From contig NOWV01000040.1 in the NCBI GenBank assembly GCA_003344405.1, positions 1 through 64,000 of the forward strand: a stretch of DNA of 64,000 nucleotides, given 5' to 3'. Source of the stretch: Trichoplax sp. H2. Its lineage: Eukaryota; Placozoa; Uniplacotomia; Trichoplacea. Under the pieces are notes generated by a model. It made no database searches. It was not told the DNA's origin and saw nothing but the letters and a program-made list of their open reading frames with translations. Positions within the stretch are counted from its first letter, which is position 1. Every line of letters starts with the position of its first letter. A program made the position numbers and the translations under genes. This document shows positions 1 through 12,965 of this stretch, in pieces.

Positions 1-469
1 GTACAGTTAGATTTAGCATCTTTCTAAAGTTAATACTGTAAACAAAAATTGAGAGAGTGATCGCCAAGTTCATTAACGAACCTGAGAAACGTTCAGATGC
101 GGAAATTTCAGCCTTCTTAGACTTGAACTTTAAGACATGGTGACTAAAAGTTAGTTGGTTAATGAAAATGGAGGAATGTATGGGCAGGGATTACTTAATA
201 ACTTTCGAGAAGCCCCTGTTTTAAAGGGGGGAGGGACCTAAGTAGGCACCGCGTAGATCATGGGGATCTCCGAATGCGTCATTAACTAACTCTTCGATGT
301 CCACGTGACCATCAAACAAGGCATACAGTACAGTACTGTACTGTACCGAGTATAAACGCTTAAAATACTGTAGGAAAAGCATCCACTTCCCGCATCCAGT
401 GCGCAACTTGGAAGACATTGAACGAAAGATATTTCTTCTCTGTATTTTCTCATACGCGATTGAACAAAA
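1..469. other. Upstream region of first tetraspan gene, no gene seen
   Basis: No convincing coding exon is visible here. A 26-base inverted arrangement of TACAG and TACTG pentamers lies at about 321-347. The 86-codon open frame on the minus strand (221-481) has no recognisable features and overlaps the start of the gene at 470, so it is not called. Promoter and 5' UTR of the gene at 470 should lie here, but no element can be named. Confidence 0.5.
321..347. repeat. TACAG/TACTG pentamer palindrome
   Basis: Consecutive TACAG units run into consecutive TACTG units, forming a near-perfect palindrome centred on AGTACT. It is one of many such pentamer clusters in the first 18 kb and lies about 125 bases upstream of the first gene's ATG. 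It could be a microsatellite or a repeated protein-binding site; the sequence alone does not decide. Confidence 0.7.
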
Positions 470-2422
470 ATGGCAGATCAAAGCGCTTCACTGAATCAGC
501 TATTCCGCCAACGTATTGCTGGCTATATGAAAGCCATTCTTATCTTTAATAGTTGTAAATTAGCTGCATCTATTGGAGCTCTGGTCTCTGCAGTTTTTAT
601 CAGACAAAACTTCCCCATTCTTCCAGCATTCTATTACGTATTGCCTTTGGTCGGTGCTTCGGTGGTAAGTGTTGACAATAGCGTAATATTGGTAGTGCCA
701 TAGTACTGTACAATAACAGATCTACTAACTAAATTCAACTTAAGTCACGAAACTCTTTGGCAAAAGTACAGCACAGTACGAGTATGCACACGGCTTGCTT
801 TTTTTCTGAATTCCACTTCACGTGAAATGGAATTGTCCCTTTGTCCTTGGGTTCTATTAACAGTAGAGTACATCATTCGCATTTATATGTTACGTTATTA
901 ATTACTTACTTTATTGTGGCTTTATGAAACGTATCAAACTATCAATAGGAATGATCGCAAAGGGCTCTTTGCTCGGCTTTCACACAGTATGGTACAACAC
1001 TACATCGGGAACTCTTTGCAATCCTTGTGAAATATTTTATATTGGTCTGTGCGTGCTTGAAATTCCTTTAATACGGACACAATGCTGGTCTAAATTCCGT
1101 GATAGAACGGTTCCCTTTGATGTTTGACTTTTATTAATGAGTTTAAGCACTCTCTGAATAAACCCAAAATGGACATTGTTAATTATTTTTTTATAATATT
1201 CATATAGACACTAAACCGTTTCCTGTCCCTGTCTTTCTTTTTAGTAGTTTTTGATATGGATTCAACAGTAACATGATTCTGCTAGTAGTAAATGAAGTAA
1301 CAGACCAAATTCCATACAAAATACTGGTCCATCATTAGGATGTGGCAGCCTACTTTGCTGCCTCCAAATATTTCAAGCAAATTGCCACTACTAGGGACTA
1401 CTCGACTAAAAATTCTCCCCTCAAAGCCGTAACTAAAAACATTTCCCCTATTCCAAAAATACATTTTACAGTACAGTTGTTGTACTGTACTGTATATGTC
1501 ATATATTTACAGTACATTACCATCAGAATAGATGTGAGCTCATCAAGCAGAGGAATGTTATCGTACAGTTAACAATTGTACTGTACTGTACTGTACACCA
1601 GTCGATCTTACCATTTTGAAATTCAGTCTTTCGTACACCTCGCTGAAACTGCCCTGCCGATGCATTATATCCACTTACTGTATAGCCCTCTTCATTAAAT
1701 GGCAATATTTTAAAAAATTTTTCTCGCAGAGTTGTTACTATCTATTTATCTGTAAGCTATACCATTGGCTGTACGTACTTGACAATATCTAGTATTGATG
1801 CAACGTGCAGTTATTACAATTCTCTAATATTCATCAACTTTTTTCGTCGATTGGTAATTTTTAGACATTCATCGCTTCAGCCGCTGTTGTTTATATGTTC
1901 ATTTCGGACGAAAGAAAAGAGCATTTCATAAGTAATGTAAGTATGTCAATATATTATGAACTAGCTATTACAACGTTTACATCTAACCGTAAATTGATGT
2001 ATTTTGCAAATCTGATAGGTAATCCTATACCGCATAGGAATTATTGTATGCCAGATACCGTTGGCTGTCGGATTTGGTGTAAACATCTATTTAGTTTCTA
2101 ATTTTCCTTATTCCTATATACCGTCTATTGTGTTTCTTGTCTTTTCTGGCCTCATCATATTCTTCCTTGGTATTGGAAGTTCGGTATGCATGCGAAGAGT
2201 TTACGCTATCAAATGGGTAAGTCGTTTTTGATGCGATTGTAGATCAAAGCTGTCTTACAGAATTTTAATGGAATTGCGACCATTTTTATGCACATATTTA
2301 ATATTGTAATCATAATCCCTCCATAGCTCATGCTGATTAACTCGGCCAGGAATACTGTTCCTGCATCTGCCAATCAATACCCGCCAGGATATGGGTTTAG
2401 TACTCCTTCGCCTTCGGTTTAA
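470..2422 (+). CDS. Four-transmembrane protein, PPxY tail, paralog 1 (186 aa)
   Basis: Exons 470-664, 1865-1936, 2019-2216 and 2327-2422 join in phase 0 at every intron, with GTAAGT donors and AG acceptors, giving 186 aa. The start is the first ATG of the frame. Hydrophobic segments lie at about residues 19-44, 53-78, 90-115 and 123-146, with basic RR just after the fourth and a 30-residue tail ending the protein. The tail holds PPGY at 174-177, a PPxY motif of the kind bound by WW domains of NEDD4-type ubiquitin ligases. There is no signal peptide, so both ends are probably cytosolic. The architecture resembles MS4A or LAPTM four-span proteins, but I see no family signature and the function is unknown. 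It is the first of five tandem paralogs sharing exon layout. Exons are supported by frame continuity only. Confidence 0.8.
1465..1600. repeat. (TACAG)n/(TACTG)n clusters in intron 1 of paralog 1
   Basis: Two clusters of TACAG/TACTG pentamers, at about 1467-1515 and 1560-1597, sit within the first intron. The second contains four consecutive TACTG-type units. Their orientation changes within a cluster, so local hairpins are possible. Confidence 0.7.
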
Positions 2423-3258
2423 CGTAATTTATCTTTTGTATCTACTCATTCATTGCTTGTTGATGCTAAGTTTTAAATCATTTTTATGCTGACAAATTAA
2501 TCAGTGTAAACATGTCCAAAGTTTACTAATATGATTTGTTAACGTAGAAAGGATATTTTTTAACTGTCATCACATATAATTTGAAGAACCATATATAGTA
2601 CTATATTTTTAGCCGTAGCACGTTGAAACACCGTAGAAAGATCTTCAATCTTATGGATTTTGCCTAGCGATGTAAAGGCATTTAATAGTTTTTTACCGTG
2701 GTCATTTTACTCGTAGTTAATATAATACGATCCGTCGATTAGTTACTTCATGCTAAAGAAAAGCCATATGCGTATGTCGGCGCTTTACTTTTGGACTTGA
2801 TATTATTCTCCTGTATTACAATAAAATCGAAATGTTCAATATTCATAACAGTGTCAACAGCAGCGTTATAAAATATATTGCATTATGTGCAATATATTGA
2901 TACATTGTATTACTTCCGGACTTGGGAGCATTGAGTCTACTAGTCCTCGCAATTGACATAGGAAGCAGTCGAACCCTTGCTCGTGATACTTGGTATCTAT
3001 ATACTTGTATTGTATTTTTTACTTTACAGTACATATTACTGTCACTACTGCACCATGACAGATTAGTTGTGTAGCCTTAAAGATGAAGTTGCAATCATAA
3101 TTGTACAAGTCTTAGTTTGAAGTAATTTAATAGGCATCTATTATTAATTCATTAATTAATCTACAGTATACTGTACTGTATATACAGTACAGTACATCAA
3201 GTAGAAGCCGATTTTTTTGGTAATACCATCACGGCCAAACGGAGTAGGCGTATACTAG

Positions 3259-3446
3259 AAATATCATGTTCCAGCGCTTGACGTTGCTCAAATTTGTTGT
3301 AATTCAATATACAATATACTATATTACATGTAAAAATTTCTATGTGAAGTTAGTAGACATTGCACGTTACTTTACAATTTGGGCGATAATGCTTGGCTAC
3401 GCGGGTTATGTTTACAGTATTGTCACGGTACGCCGTTACCAAATGA
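3259..3446 (+). pseudogene. Possible decayed exon 3 of the tetraspan family
   Basis: An open stretch of about 62 codons follows an AG and ends at a GTAAGT donor. It encodes two hydrophobic segments, the second followed by a basic RR pair much as in exon 3 of paralog 1. However, its length is not a multiple of three and the donor phase is 1, unlike the phase-0 family, and no matching exon 1, 2 or 4 was found nearby. It may be a relic or chance. Confidence 0.2.
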
Positions 3447-3784
3447 GTAAGTAACTGTTAATGAATGTATAATCAAATAAGGCTATACAGTATGTCGTAT
3501 GTGATAGCTTGTAGCTACCTAAGGATGAGAATATCTACTGCATGTACTGTACTGTACATATTTAGTAATGTATGATAGTGATAACGGTAACTTAAATTCT
3601 CACTGCTTAACACTGGAATTCATTGTAGAAATCTATTTAAGCGCGTGTGTTTGTAGAATAAACTAGTGCAAACTCCCGTCGCTTTACTGACGGTTTACGA
3701 TAATGTGCTCATTTAACAGAGGTTCAGTAACTATCAGATCGCTGACTAACGAACATTATCCTCTTAGAAATACTTTTTGTAATA

Positions 3785-4375
3785 TGATATATAGCAATCA
3801 AAAATAACCGGGACAGGGGAACTATAGTAGGGTAACACTACGAATTGCAAGAGAGCAATAGAACTAAGAGTACCTACTGATGTGTATCAATCACTTTTCA
3901 AATTTCGTTAAGTAACTTTCGTATTAGTATGTTTACCGAATAAGGATGGTTACTATATACAGTATAGAAATCAAAAGTAATTGGGACAGGGGAACTACAG
4001 TAGGATAACACTACGAATTGCAAGAGAGCAATAGAACTAATAGTACCTACTGATGTGTATCAATCACTTCTACCTTCTCAATAATATTTACATAAATCCT
4101 ACAGATCATTCATTTCTATACCAATATTTCGTTAAGTAACTATCATATTAGTAATCGGGACAGGGGAACTACAGTAGGATAACACTACGAATTGTAAGAG
4201 AGCAATAGAACTAATAGTACCTACTGATGTGTATCAATCACTTCTACCTTCTCAATAATATTCACATAAACCCTACAGATCATTCATTTCTATACCAATT
4301 CAAATTTCGTTAAGTAACTTTCGTATTAGTATGTTTACTGAATAAGGATGGTTACTATATACGGTATTAATGCTA
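3785..4375. repeat. Tandem triplication, about 173-bp spacing
   Basis: The core GGGACAGGGGAACTA recurs at about 3810, 3981 and 4156, each followed by some 80 nearly identical bases ending in TGTGTATCAATCACTT. Copies differ by internal insertions and deletions: the TACCTTCTCAATAATATT segment is present only in the second and third, and the TATGTTTAC...GGATGGTTAC segment only in the first and third. No coding frame persists through it. Confidence 0.85.
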
Positions 4376-5444
4376 TGTTAAGGTTGGTGAGCGAAACTTT
4401 CAAATATACGTTTATGGTCAATTTCTTAATAAAATTAACAGATAGTATTATCATTCGATATTATATATATCCTAGTAACAGTAATTAAGATTAGTTAATG
4501 GTCCAGAGCACATTATGATAACTAATGTACGGTGATGGACATACCAAGTTAAGATTAGCAGGTACTGTAAGATATCTACAGTGCGGTAGAATGTCCTTCG
4601 TACTGTACTGTGGTCAATTCTATACCAATCATTATAATGTGTCTAAGGATCGCTGTCGTATGCAAGCAAAGCTTGCTCTGTCGATAACAACCGTTATAAG
4701 AAAATGTAACAATCAAAATGGCTGTATAGAAAACTCTATAAAGATTCTATGTTTATTCAATTTTCATCAGAATATTACATGAAATCAAAATTTAAAGGCC
4801 CAGTGGCCACCCTTAGCGATATAACGAATACTATTTTAATAATCAGTACTCTGCAGAAATTACTACCTTAGAGCTATTCGTTTTACATGAAGAAATCTTT
4901 AGGTTAAAAGTACTGTAAGAATCTTATACTGACCTATTGAAATGAACCCATAATCAGAGTCATTTAACAGTAGTATAAATACCCCCGCGCTGCTCATTTC
5001 AAGGGAGGGTGGCTGGGATCAGTAGTTGGTCAAAAATGATGCAAGACTCGTATCGTAAAGAATAATGTAATATATTCAGTTATTTGTGGAGTTCAGCCGA
5101 GAAATCGAGTTGTCGTATATCACTAACATAGAAACTGGAGATACTGGGAGAAGTAAGCCGAGTTATTATCGTTGCACGAGAGATTGTTTACTTCGTTCAA
5201 GTACGTTTCCTTTGTCACCAAGAGAGGGTTGCGACAAGTACTGTACTGTATATCTGTTACGGGCAATGTATGAAATTATTTAATACAAATGCCATACAGC
5301 TATTTTTATGCTAAATAATCCAATAGACGTTTTGTGGAGAAATGCCCGGTTGACCGTGGCTGGTTATTAGTTAGTAATTGATAAAAGCGTCTGAGGTCGT
5401 AAATGTTACGACAGGTGTTTTTACGTCCACTACCGTATTATGAA

Positions 5445-5565
5445 GTGTCGTACTGTACACTGTGTACTGTACTGATCGACCAACTACAGTACTGTACTAG
5501 TGTACTGTACTGCACAGTACAATCAGCGACTGCAAGCCTCTTGCTACTGTGGTATTGTACTGTAC
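5445..5565. repeat. Dense TACTG/TACAG pentamer cluster
   Basis: At least six runs of TACTGTAC-type sequence occur within about 120 bases, in both orientations, spaced by unrelated short sequence. This is one of the densest pentamer clusters in the window. Confidence 0.75.
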
Positions 5566-5704
5566 GTGTTGCAGTTTTCCAAGTCTTATCACATGACTAA
5601 ACACTAACGACTGTCTGGCGTGTTGACTCATCACTTTTTGTGAGTGTTATTTCATAGATCCCGCACTCGCAATGACTAGCCAGGAGTTGTTGGTGAGCAA
5701 TAAC

Positions 5705-6237
5705 AACTCCAACGCCTTGTAGAACTGTAGTGCAGCTTGTGTAAGCATACTTTGAGCTCTGAGGTTAAAACTGAAAAATAACTCCAACACCTTGTAGAAC
5801 TGTAGTGTAACTTGTGTAAGCATACTTTGAGCTCTGTGGTTAAAACTTCAGAATAACTCGCAACACCTTGTAGAACTGTAGTGTAACTTGTGTAAGCATA
5901 CTTTGAGCTCTTTGGTTCAAACTTCAGAATAACTCGCAACACCTTGTAGAACTGTAGTGTAACTTGTGTAAGCATACTTTGAGCTCTGTGGTTCAAACTT
6001 CAGAATAACTCCCAACACTTTGTAGAACTATACCGTAACTTGTGTAAGCATACTTTGAGCTCTGTGGTTAAAACTTCAGAATAACTTCCCAACACCTTGT
6101 AGAACTGTACCGTAACTTGTACAGTATAAGCATACTTTGAGCTCTGTGGTTCAAACTTCAGAATAACTCCTAACACCTTGTAGAACTGTACCGTAACTTG
6201 TATAAGCATTCTTTGAGCTCCGTAGTTCAAACTTCAA
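5705..6237. repeat. 76-bp minisatellite, 7 copies
   Basis: The segment CTTGTAGAACTGTA recurs at 5716, 5791, 5867, 5943, 6019, 6096 and 6177, a spacing of 75-77 bases, with a last interval of 81 caused by a short insertion containing ACAGTA. Each unit also carries GTAAGCATACTTTGAGCTC and a TTCAGAATAACT link. The unit is not a multiple of three, so the minus-strand open frames across it cycle through different frames and look incidental. Nothing resembling a CRISPR repeat-spacer structure is present. Confidence 0.92.
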
Positions 6238-6917
6238 ACTCATACAAAACAAGTAAAACGCAAGAGCCCGCAAGACACCCAAATACTTGGGCTACATTGC
6301 GCTCGACTGGTACAGGTTCTGCAGTACAGTACTGTATTTTTACTGTTCTTGAGTGCCTCTTGCACTGTCCTATACCCTTTTCTTTCATACTTTACTGTAC
6401 ACTATACAGTACAACGGACACCATACTCATTCTTAGTAGGCTTATATAAAGTATTGTACGAATATTTATTTATAATACAGTACTGTCTATCAAGTGGAAC
6501 GGTGTCACCAGGTGCCACCGTGAAGGTTAGAATTAATTCTACTGTAATTGAAAAAATTTCAATCCAATCGGTGTCCACTTTCGAAAGAGATCATCAAGAC
6601 TACAGTAACAAGTGGCCTGTGCGACTTGCTTGAAAATTACAAGAAAAACCAACTCTTGGTCATATTTGAAATCGAATTTTATACAATAATTGCCAATTAT
6701 GTTTGGATTGACGTGATGGAAACATTTAGCCTGTGCTTAATTGTATTTCATGTATGGCTAATTTCAGATGTTGACGATAGGCAATTATAGAATTAATCGT
6801 AACAGTCAAACACTTTTGAAACATCGACATACATCCAAAATAACTGTAATCCATATTACTATTACGGAGCACTGATTGTCAACCGCTACATACAGTCTTA
6901 ATCTGCAAAATTACAGC

Positions 6918-8788
6918 ATGTCGACGAATAATGCTCTGAATCGGAGGCAAGAAGAACTTATCCGCCTTGACCTGCGAAGGATTCACGTCGTCTGTTGGGT
7001 CACTGTTGTATGTAACATTGGATCTTTAGCTTGTTGTTTAATCTACAATATGAACGCTCAATATCCTCGCAACATAGGTATAATTTATGTGGCCATAACT
7101 TGTGTAAGTATTGCTTAAAAACCAACGATTAATGATTGATAGCTAAATTTATCGGAAGTAAAGAAAGTCGCTTATTACGTACGATAAGTACGTGTAGAAC
7201 GAAGTTAAAGTATGATAAGAAAAAGTGATTAAAATAGAGATGTCAGTATAGATACGCGTATACGAGGCAATAGACTACTATTTACCTACTGCACTACCGA
7301 TAGAAAACTAATGGATTCTTCAGTTTCACTGGATTTGATCTAAAATTTCTTCCTTTAATTTAAAACGAATGATTAAAAAATTACTATATTTGTTAGTGCT
7401 TTAGTAGAGTATTCGACTTGTACCGTAGAGCGAAAGAAGTAAAACTGCTGATAAAGAAAGTACGTATAGTCGTATACTGTACGTTGGTGATAGTAGGTGT
7501 TAGGCATTGAAGAAAAAATTTGATTAGTGTGCAATCCCTGATAGGTGTTGCCTGTTATTTTGTTATGTAAACGCTCTCGCTACTCGCTATAATGAGAAAG
7601 GGAGTTAGTTTCGATGACATTCTATGAATTGAAATCTTTGACGGGTACTGTAATTCGTACAGTATGATGAAAATTGAGTAGTCAATGAATGACAGTAATC
7701 AACTTTTCATCATGTTCGATAGTCAAGGTTTCACGAACCACCACATACTTTCAATCGGATCATTACACTTATAGACTTTAATGTAATCATTTAATTAGCT
7801 TTACAGCAGTTGTATACTTTAGCGAAGTTAAAGTTCTTTAGCCTTAACTGATGAACAAATCAATAGTTGTAAGGCCTTGATGACAATACTTGCTGTACTG
7901 TATACAATTTATATACGTATAGGAAAGAATTGACTGAGTTATAATGTTATGTTTTTCCATCTTTTTTATAGATATTTCTTCACACAGCAATGCTGATCGT
8001 TCTTTGCAACAAAGATGCCGGACCTTTAATCATTTCTGCGAATGTAAATGACATCAATTGCTTTAGATATTATTATTTTTATCAAGCATTTTTCTCAGAT
8101 CCTGTCATTTGCGAATGTACTGTATAATCATTTGTTTGTGAGTACTTTTTGATAGCTCATATTTTCATTTTTGACATGCTAGATGAGACGAATATCCGGA
8201 ATTTCGGGCATTAGTAATATTATGCCTGCTGTTGCTGTGGTAGCATGTGCAATTAACGTTTCTGGTAGTCGCGGGCCGATAACTACTGCTATGAGTGCCT
8301 GTATGATGGCGTTATTTGTTATGATTTTTATTACTCAAAATTACTGTGTCAGTATCTTGAAGAAGAGTATTCCAGGCTTTCTGGTTAGTATAAACATGCC
8401 AATTGTCAAGATTTAAATACTAGATTCCTCACAGTTATTATTATTGTTCTTGCTTGACTGCATTCTACTACTTTAGACTTTAAGAAGATTACGTGTACAT
8501 GCTGGAGAACGCAGAAGCCGAAATAGGGCGACAAACACAAATACTGTTCCTGAAGTTCCAGCTGTATTACCGAGTTATAACCAAGCTACCGGAGCACAGG
8601 ATGTAACGGAATCTCAAGATCAAGCTACTGATCTACCTTGCTACGAAGATGTTTATAACAATAATGACAGCACGAATGTGTCTCAGCCTATTCCACCCAG
8701 TTATGACGAGGTTATCGTTAGCAATACTCCTATATCTGACGGTTCTACTAACGGAAATAATTCCACAGCGCGATCCAAAGTAAAATAA
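6918..8788 (+). CDS. Four-transmembrane protein, PPxY tail, paralog 2 (256 aa)
   Basis: Exons 6918-7103, 7972-8043, 8183-8383 and 8477-8788 join in phase 0 to give 256 aa. The ATG at 6918 is the first in frame. Membrane segments lie at about 22-44, 52-74, 97-113 and 117-145, followed by a long polar tail (146-256) that begins with a basic stretch rich in R. The tail carries PPSY at 226-229, followed by acidic DEV, and two weaker relatives, LPSY at 184-187 and LPCY at 206-209, each with acidic residues nearby. PPxY and LPxY are known ligands of NEDD4-family WW domains, so a role as a membrane adaptor for ubiquitin-dependent trafficking is plausible but inferred. Exon sizes 72 and 201 nt match its neighbours. 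Function unknown; family resemblance (MS4A, LAPTM) rests on architecture only. Confidence 0.82.
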
Positions 8789-10704
8789 TCAATTTACTTT
8801 GTAATATGTCAATGATTCGTAAAGTAATCAATCAAAGATGCTCTGCTGTGTACTACAATAGTTTATAAAGTTAAGGTTCATACTATTTTGTAACCGATTA
8901 AAAATGGTATACTTCTATCAGCGTTCTTTTATTTGATTCGTTGCTGTAAAACTGAAGTTTTGGCGGTTATTTATTGATAAAAATACTTGAATATCGCTGT
9001 TGTTCCTATATTAAGATTAAGAAAGCAAGTAAAAGAATATAGTTTTGACGTATCTACGGTAGTACCGTGTAATATCTGATTTTTTCTGCGGTTTCATTTT
9101 TTTATGTAAATGTGCTAAGCAAGTTAATATTTTGTACATTATGCAAATAGTAAAGGAAATCATTAGTTGGTTTTGTTGCGTTGTTGCTAGACAGGTTATC
9201 TTTCTAATTTGCATTATCGTGAGATTAAAATCATTTTAACGAAAGGCACTATGAATAAATCTATTAATTGTACTTGAGTGTTACTTGAACACGTACTGTA
9301 TATGTTCTGTGTTGCAAATATCTAGTTAAACTTGTTGGTTTAGGGATACACTCATATTGAATAATAACACGACGAAATCCTATGTTTAAAATATAGTGTA
9401 AACGGTAGTTGTAGTTAAAATAAATGTATAAGAATTTAAAACAATTTTACATTCAAATCTTCCCGCTGATGTTTAAATACTTGCAGATTAACTTAACTGT
9501 TTCCGTAACATTTTTATGAAATTAGAAGGATCGTTAATTATTATATACGTTTTTACCACTTGGATTCTGTGGGTTGACTACAATACGTACTGTATGTTTA
9601 GATTTCAGGAATACAAATTGCAAAAGATATAGTTTATCTATTACAACGATTTTCATAGAAATGTTCCATTAAATATCCGTAAATTTCAATATTGTGTTTT
9701 CTTGCTCTAAATCTATTTTCAAAATGCCCACTTAGTCTATTCCTGGAATACATTAAGGAATCTATGCTTTGCAATATGGTAATTAGGATGGTAAGCAAAT
9801 CGTGAAATCCGGGCGAATTAACAATACGTATTTCCCCGTACTATTAGTTCATTACATTCGATAGGAAGCCGATAAAGTTCAACCGGTTGGCAATCATTAT
9901 GACTGATTTTGGCCTTGATGGCATGCGCTAATTATGCTTATAATGCAATTACAATTATTGGAAATTAGAATAATTTTAAGATTTTATCTTTACGTAAGAA
10001 ATATGCCAACTAATATTTGACAAAAAATATGGAGAAATATAAAGTTGAAAGAGCAACATACAATAATTTATTTGACACAATCTCACAAGTATTTACCAAT
10101 TGTAGTAAACAACAGTATTTACACTTACTGCCAATTGAAATCATAAAAGTTTAACTAGATCTTGTTGATGATCGCATATTGTAGGGTGTTCGACAACATG
10201 TCTAGTGCATTTCAATTTGATATATCTAAATACTATTTTAGTAACTCGACCAAGGGAAATATGATGTGAAAAGTTATGATCGAAATTAAAGCTTTCGTGG
10301 TATTTCCATGAGTTGTTCAGATCTGGTTAATTCGAATTTTCTTACAGAAGTTAAAAGAATAGCAAATTACGGAAACATCACTAGTCGGCTTATACGCATA
10401 CAGTATACTGTACTATAATTTCATTTAATTACTTTTAACTGTAGAACAGCACGAGGGCAGGTGATATTTATTTAAGCTAGAGTAAATACATTATAACTGG
10501 CTTATAACAGCAATGTGGAGACCTTATGTCGTTGTTTGTTATATATTCGTAGGTAGTAAATATAAGTAATTTTCCATGACTATTCCGGTTTCATTGATTC
10601 CTCGATAAGTACAATATCCAGTTTTAACATACAGAAGTACATCACAAACGATGTAATTCTTGTAGTATGCTTTGAACTTGACTCATTATCGATAACTCCC
10701 TCTT

Positions 10705-10860
10705 ACCGCCCTTTGAACTGGCTGTCAATAAATGCATGGCCATGACGATGTAACTAGCACTAAATAATATACAGCAATTGTAGATGCTACGCCCTTTGAA
10801 CTGGCTGCTAATAACAGTATGGCCAAATGGTCATGACGACACAACTTGCACTGTGTAAAA
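10705..10860. repeat. Tandem duplication, about 83 bp
   Basis: GCCCTTTGAACTGGCTG occurs at 10708 and 10791. Each copy is followed by AATAA, ATGGCCA, CATGACGA and ACT-GCACT blocks in the same order, with scattered differences. Non-coding. Confidence 0.75.
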
Positions 10861-12717
10861 TCATGTCCTAGAAGGCTAATCGCTAATTTTTTTTCATTAT
10901 TTACATTTTATCTTGTTACTAAAATTGTATCTACAAAATAATTAGGTACGTGCCAGCGTCGACAGTCTCAAATCGCCGTGCTTGCCCTGTTAAGATACTG
11001 AAGAGGAAATTGTTGTGCAACATTCCGTAAAAATTCTATGACAGCATCGTACGTATTATACAATTCTGCTTTATTAACTAAGATACGTACCATGCTATGG
11101 TACACTCACGAATTAAGTTTCAACTTTTAAACATTTAGTAAAAACTGATCAATTTTCAACATACTTCCTAAGAATGACTGAGAATTGGTAACCCAAACGT
11201 GTTATTACATCACTAGAAAAATTGTACTAAAGTGTCGGCAACGCCTACGAGCCCACACAAGAAACTTCCATACTGTCAATTTAAGTGAAAGTTCATTGTA
11301 GACGATACCCCTTTCAAGTTGCTTCTCTCCATCGGCTGATTCCATGTATCTACTGTATATGCAATTATCGGAAAGGCACGTAGGTTTAATTGGCAGTATT
11401 CTGTACAATAGTAATTATCCATTTATAGTAGTTCAACATGATGAAGCTGTTCGTAATACTTATTAAGTGATCATCTTCTGTAATTGAGAAAGAGTATTCA
11501 ATACTTATAACTGCCTGCGTTAATTTATTTATTGGAACCACATCGTGTGCTTAAGTAGTTATCAAACACGCTAGAATTTTGTACTATACAATGCACTGCT
11601 AAAATTTGGTACAGCGTAATCCACACATGCAGACATGGATGATGGCTTTATTGTACATCATATTGACTTTCAAGCAAGAATAGCCGATATTATAGCTTAC
11701 TAAAGAAACGTTTTATGCTATTATGGCTTTCGCCGTGAAGGACTGTCCATCTGATCAATTATGACTGCATTACATTACAGTATATAATGTGCTCAGTAGA
11801 TCGCATAAACGATTCCTGACTGAAAAGTAACCTGCTGTTAAGCGACTTCCCCATTACAGTATTTATTTTTGGGGGGGCTATGAACTCTAGTACTGTATAT
11901 TGCATTGGGTGTACAGTATAAGTGTATTTGCAATACCATTAACTGCGGTATCCCATATGACTAATTGTTAACGTCAGCAGACATCTTTGTCGCACGTGCT
12001 GAACTCGATAAAGGTATTGACCTGATTTTTGTGTAATACTGCCTGCGCACACGTGTAACATGGTGAATTAAAATTAAAATCACGATTGATTCCTTACATG
12101 TAAAGATCGATTACACAAGTTGTAACATGTTTCCCAAAATAAAAAATACGACCCCGTAATTGATGTGATTCAATTTTAGCTGTTTTCAAACTTGACATTG
12201 AAGCGCACGTTTACTTTATCCTATCAAAATAAATATGCTTACAAATATCCGTAGTTGGATGTAACTCTATTTTCAATGACGTACAAATAAGGTCATATCG
12301 TATTTTGACGACGATTACGTTGATAATGAGTTCATGAATGCTTAGGCCCAGTATATTTGTGGTGAGTTGTCGCTTCCGTACCGTATTAATAATTGAATCA
12401 TTACTGCGAATACGTATTTTATTTATTTTAATAGCAAAAGTTGAGCTCTACTTAGAGGCATTGTGTTGGTGTTGGCCTTGATTATGTTTCTACCGCACTC
12501 ATATTTAATAATACAATTGACATTAACGAAAAGGAAAAGTGCAGTACAAAGTGTACACAATCTACTAGCTGGTAGCATAGCAAAGCGAGAACTCGATCAT
12601 TCTTTACACGGTTACCACCAACTCAAGGTTGCAAAGCTTCAAAATTTAAAAATTTTTTCTTGTCCGTGTTTGAACGTTTGCAATGTTCCATTGTGCCACT
12701 CTTGCTAGAATACCAAA

Positions 12718-12965
12718 TCCTGTACAGTACGCTGCACTGTACACTGTACTATACTGTACAGTACAATCGTGTGTCAAAACTTGGACTGCAATTCAATATT
12801 GAATGTTCTCGTGCTACAGTCTATGGTACTGTAAGTTAGATACTGTACTGTACTGTAATTACTGTACTGTAACGCACTAATTCAAAATTGATCAGCCCAC
12901 CTGATTATCTATGGGCACAGCGACAACGTTTCAATGGTATCAATCAACTCTGTACTGTACTGTAT
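12718..12965. repeat. TACTG/TACAG clusters upstream of paralog 3
   Basis: Three clusters of pentamer runs lie at about 12720-12768, 12841-12870 and 12952-12964. The middle one has three TACTG units in a row, then a short gap and two more. They are about 300-550 bases upstream of the ATG at 13280, so a regulatory role is conceivable, but simple microsatellite expansion explains them equally well. Confidence 0.7.

Larger units (their letters stand above)
2423..6917. other. Intergenic region rich in tandem repeats and TACTG pentamers
   Basis: Between paralogs 1 and 2 I see no intact gene. The region holds pentamer clusters (3163-3196, 3544-3557, 4596-4611, 5236-5250, 5445-5565, 6322-6338, 6477-6487), a roughly 173-bp triplicated repeat (3785-4375) and a 76-bp minisatellite (5705-6237). 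A hydrophobic open stretch at 3259-3446 may be a decayed paralog exon (listed separately). Confidence 0.6.

Noticed and set aside
221-481. 86-codon minus-strand open frame overlapping the first gene start
   Set aside because: No recognisable features; part of it is palindromic pentamer repeat, and it overlaps a better-supported exon on the other strand.
5676-6230. Two minus-strand open frames with repeated peptide
   Set aside because: They simply translate the 76-bp minisatellite; the unit is not a multiple of three, so the peptide repeats change frame.
5705-6237. CRISPR-like array
   Set aside because: The whole 76-base unit is repeated with no unique spacers, and the window is eukaryotic.
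12463-12708. 81-codon open frame upstream of paralog 3
   Set aside because: Starts at a non-ATG or chance codon, no family features, followed directly by pentamer repeats.
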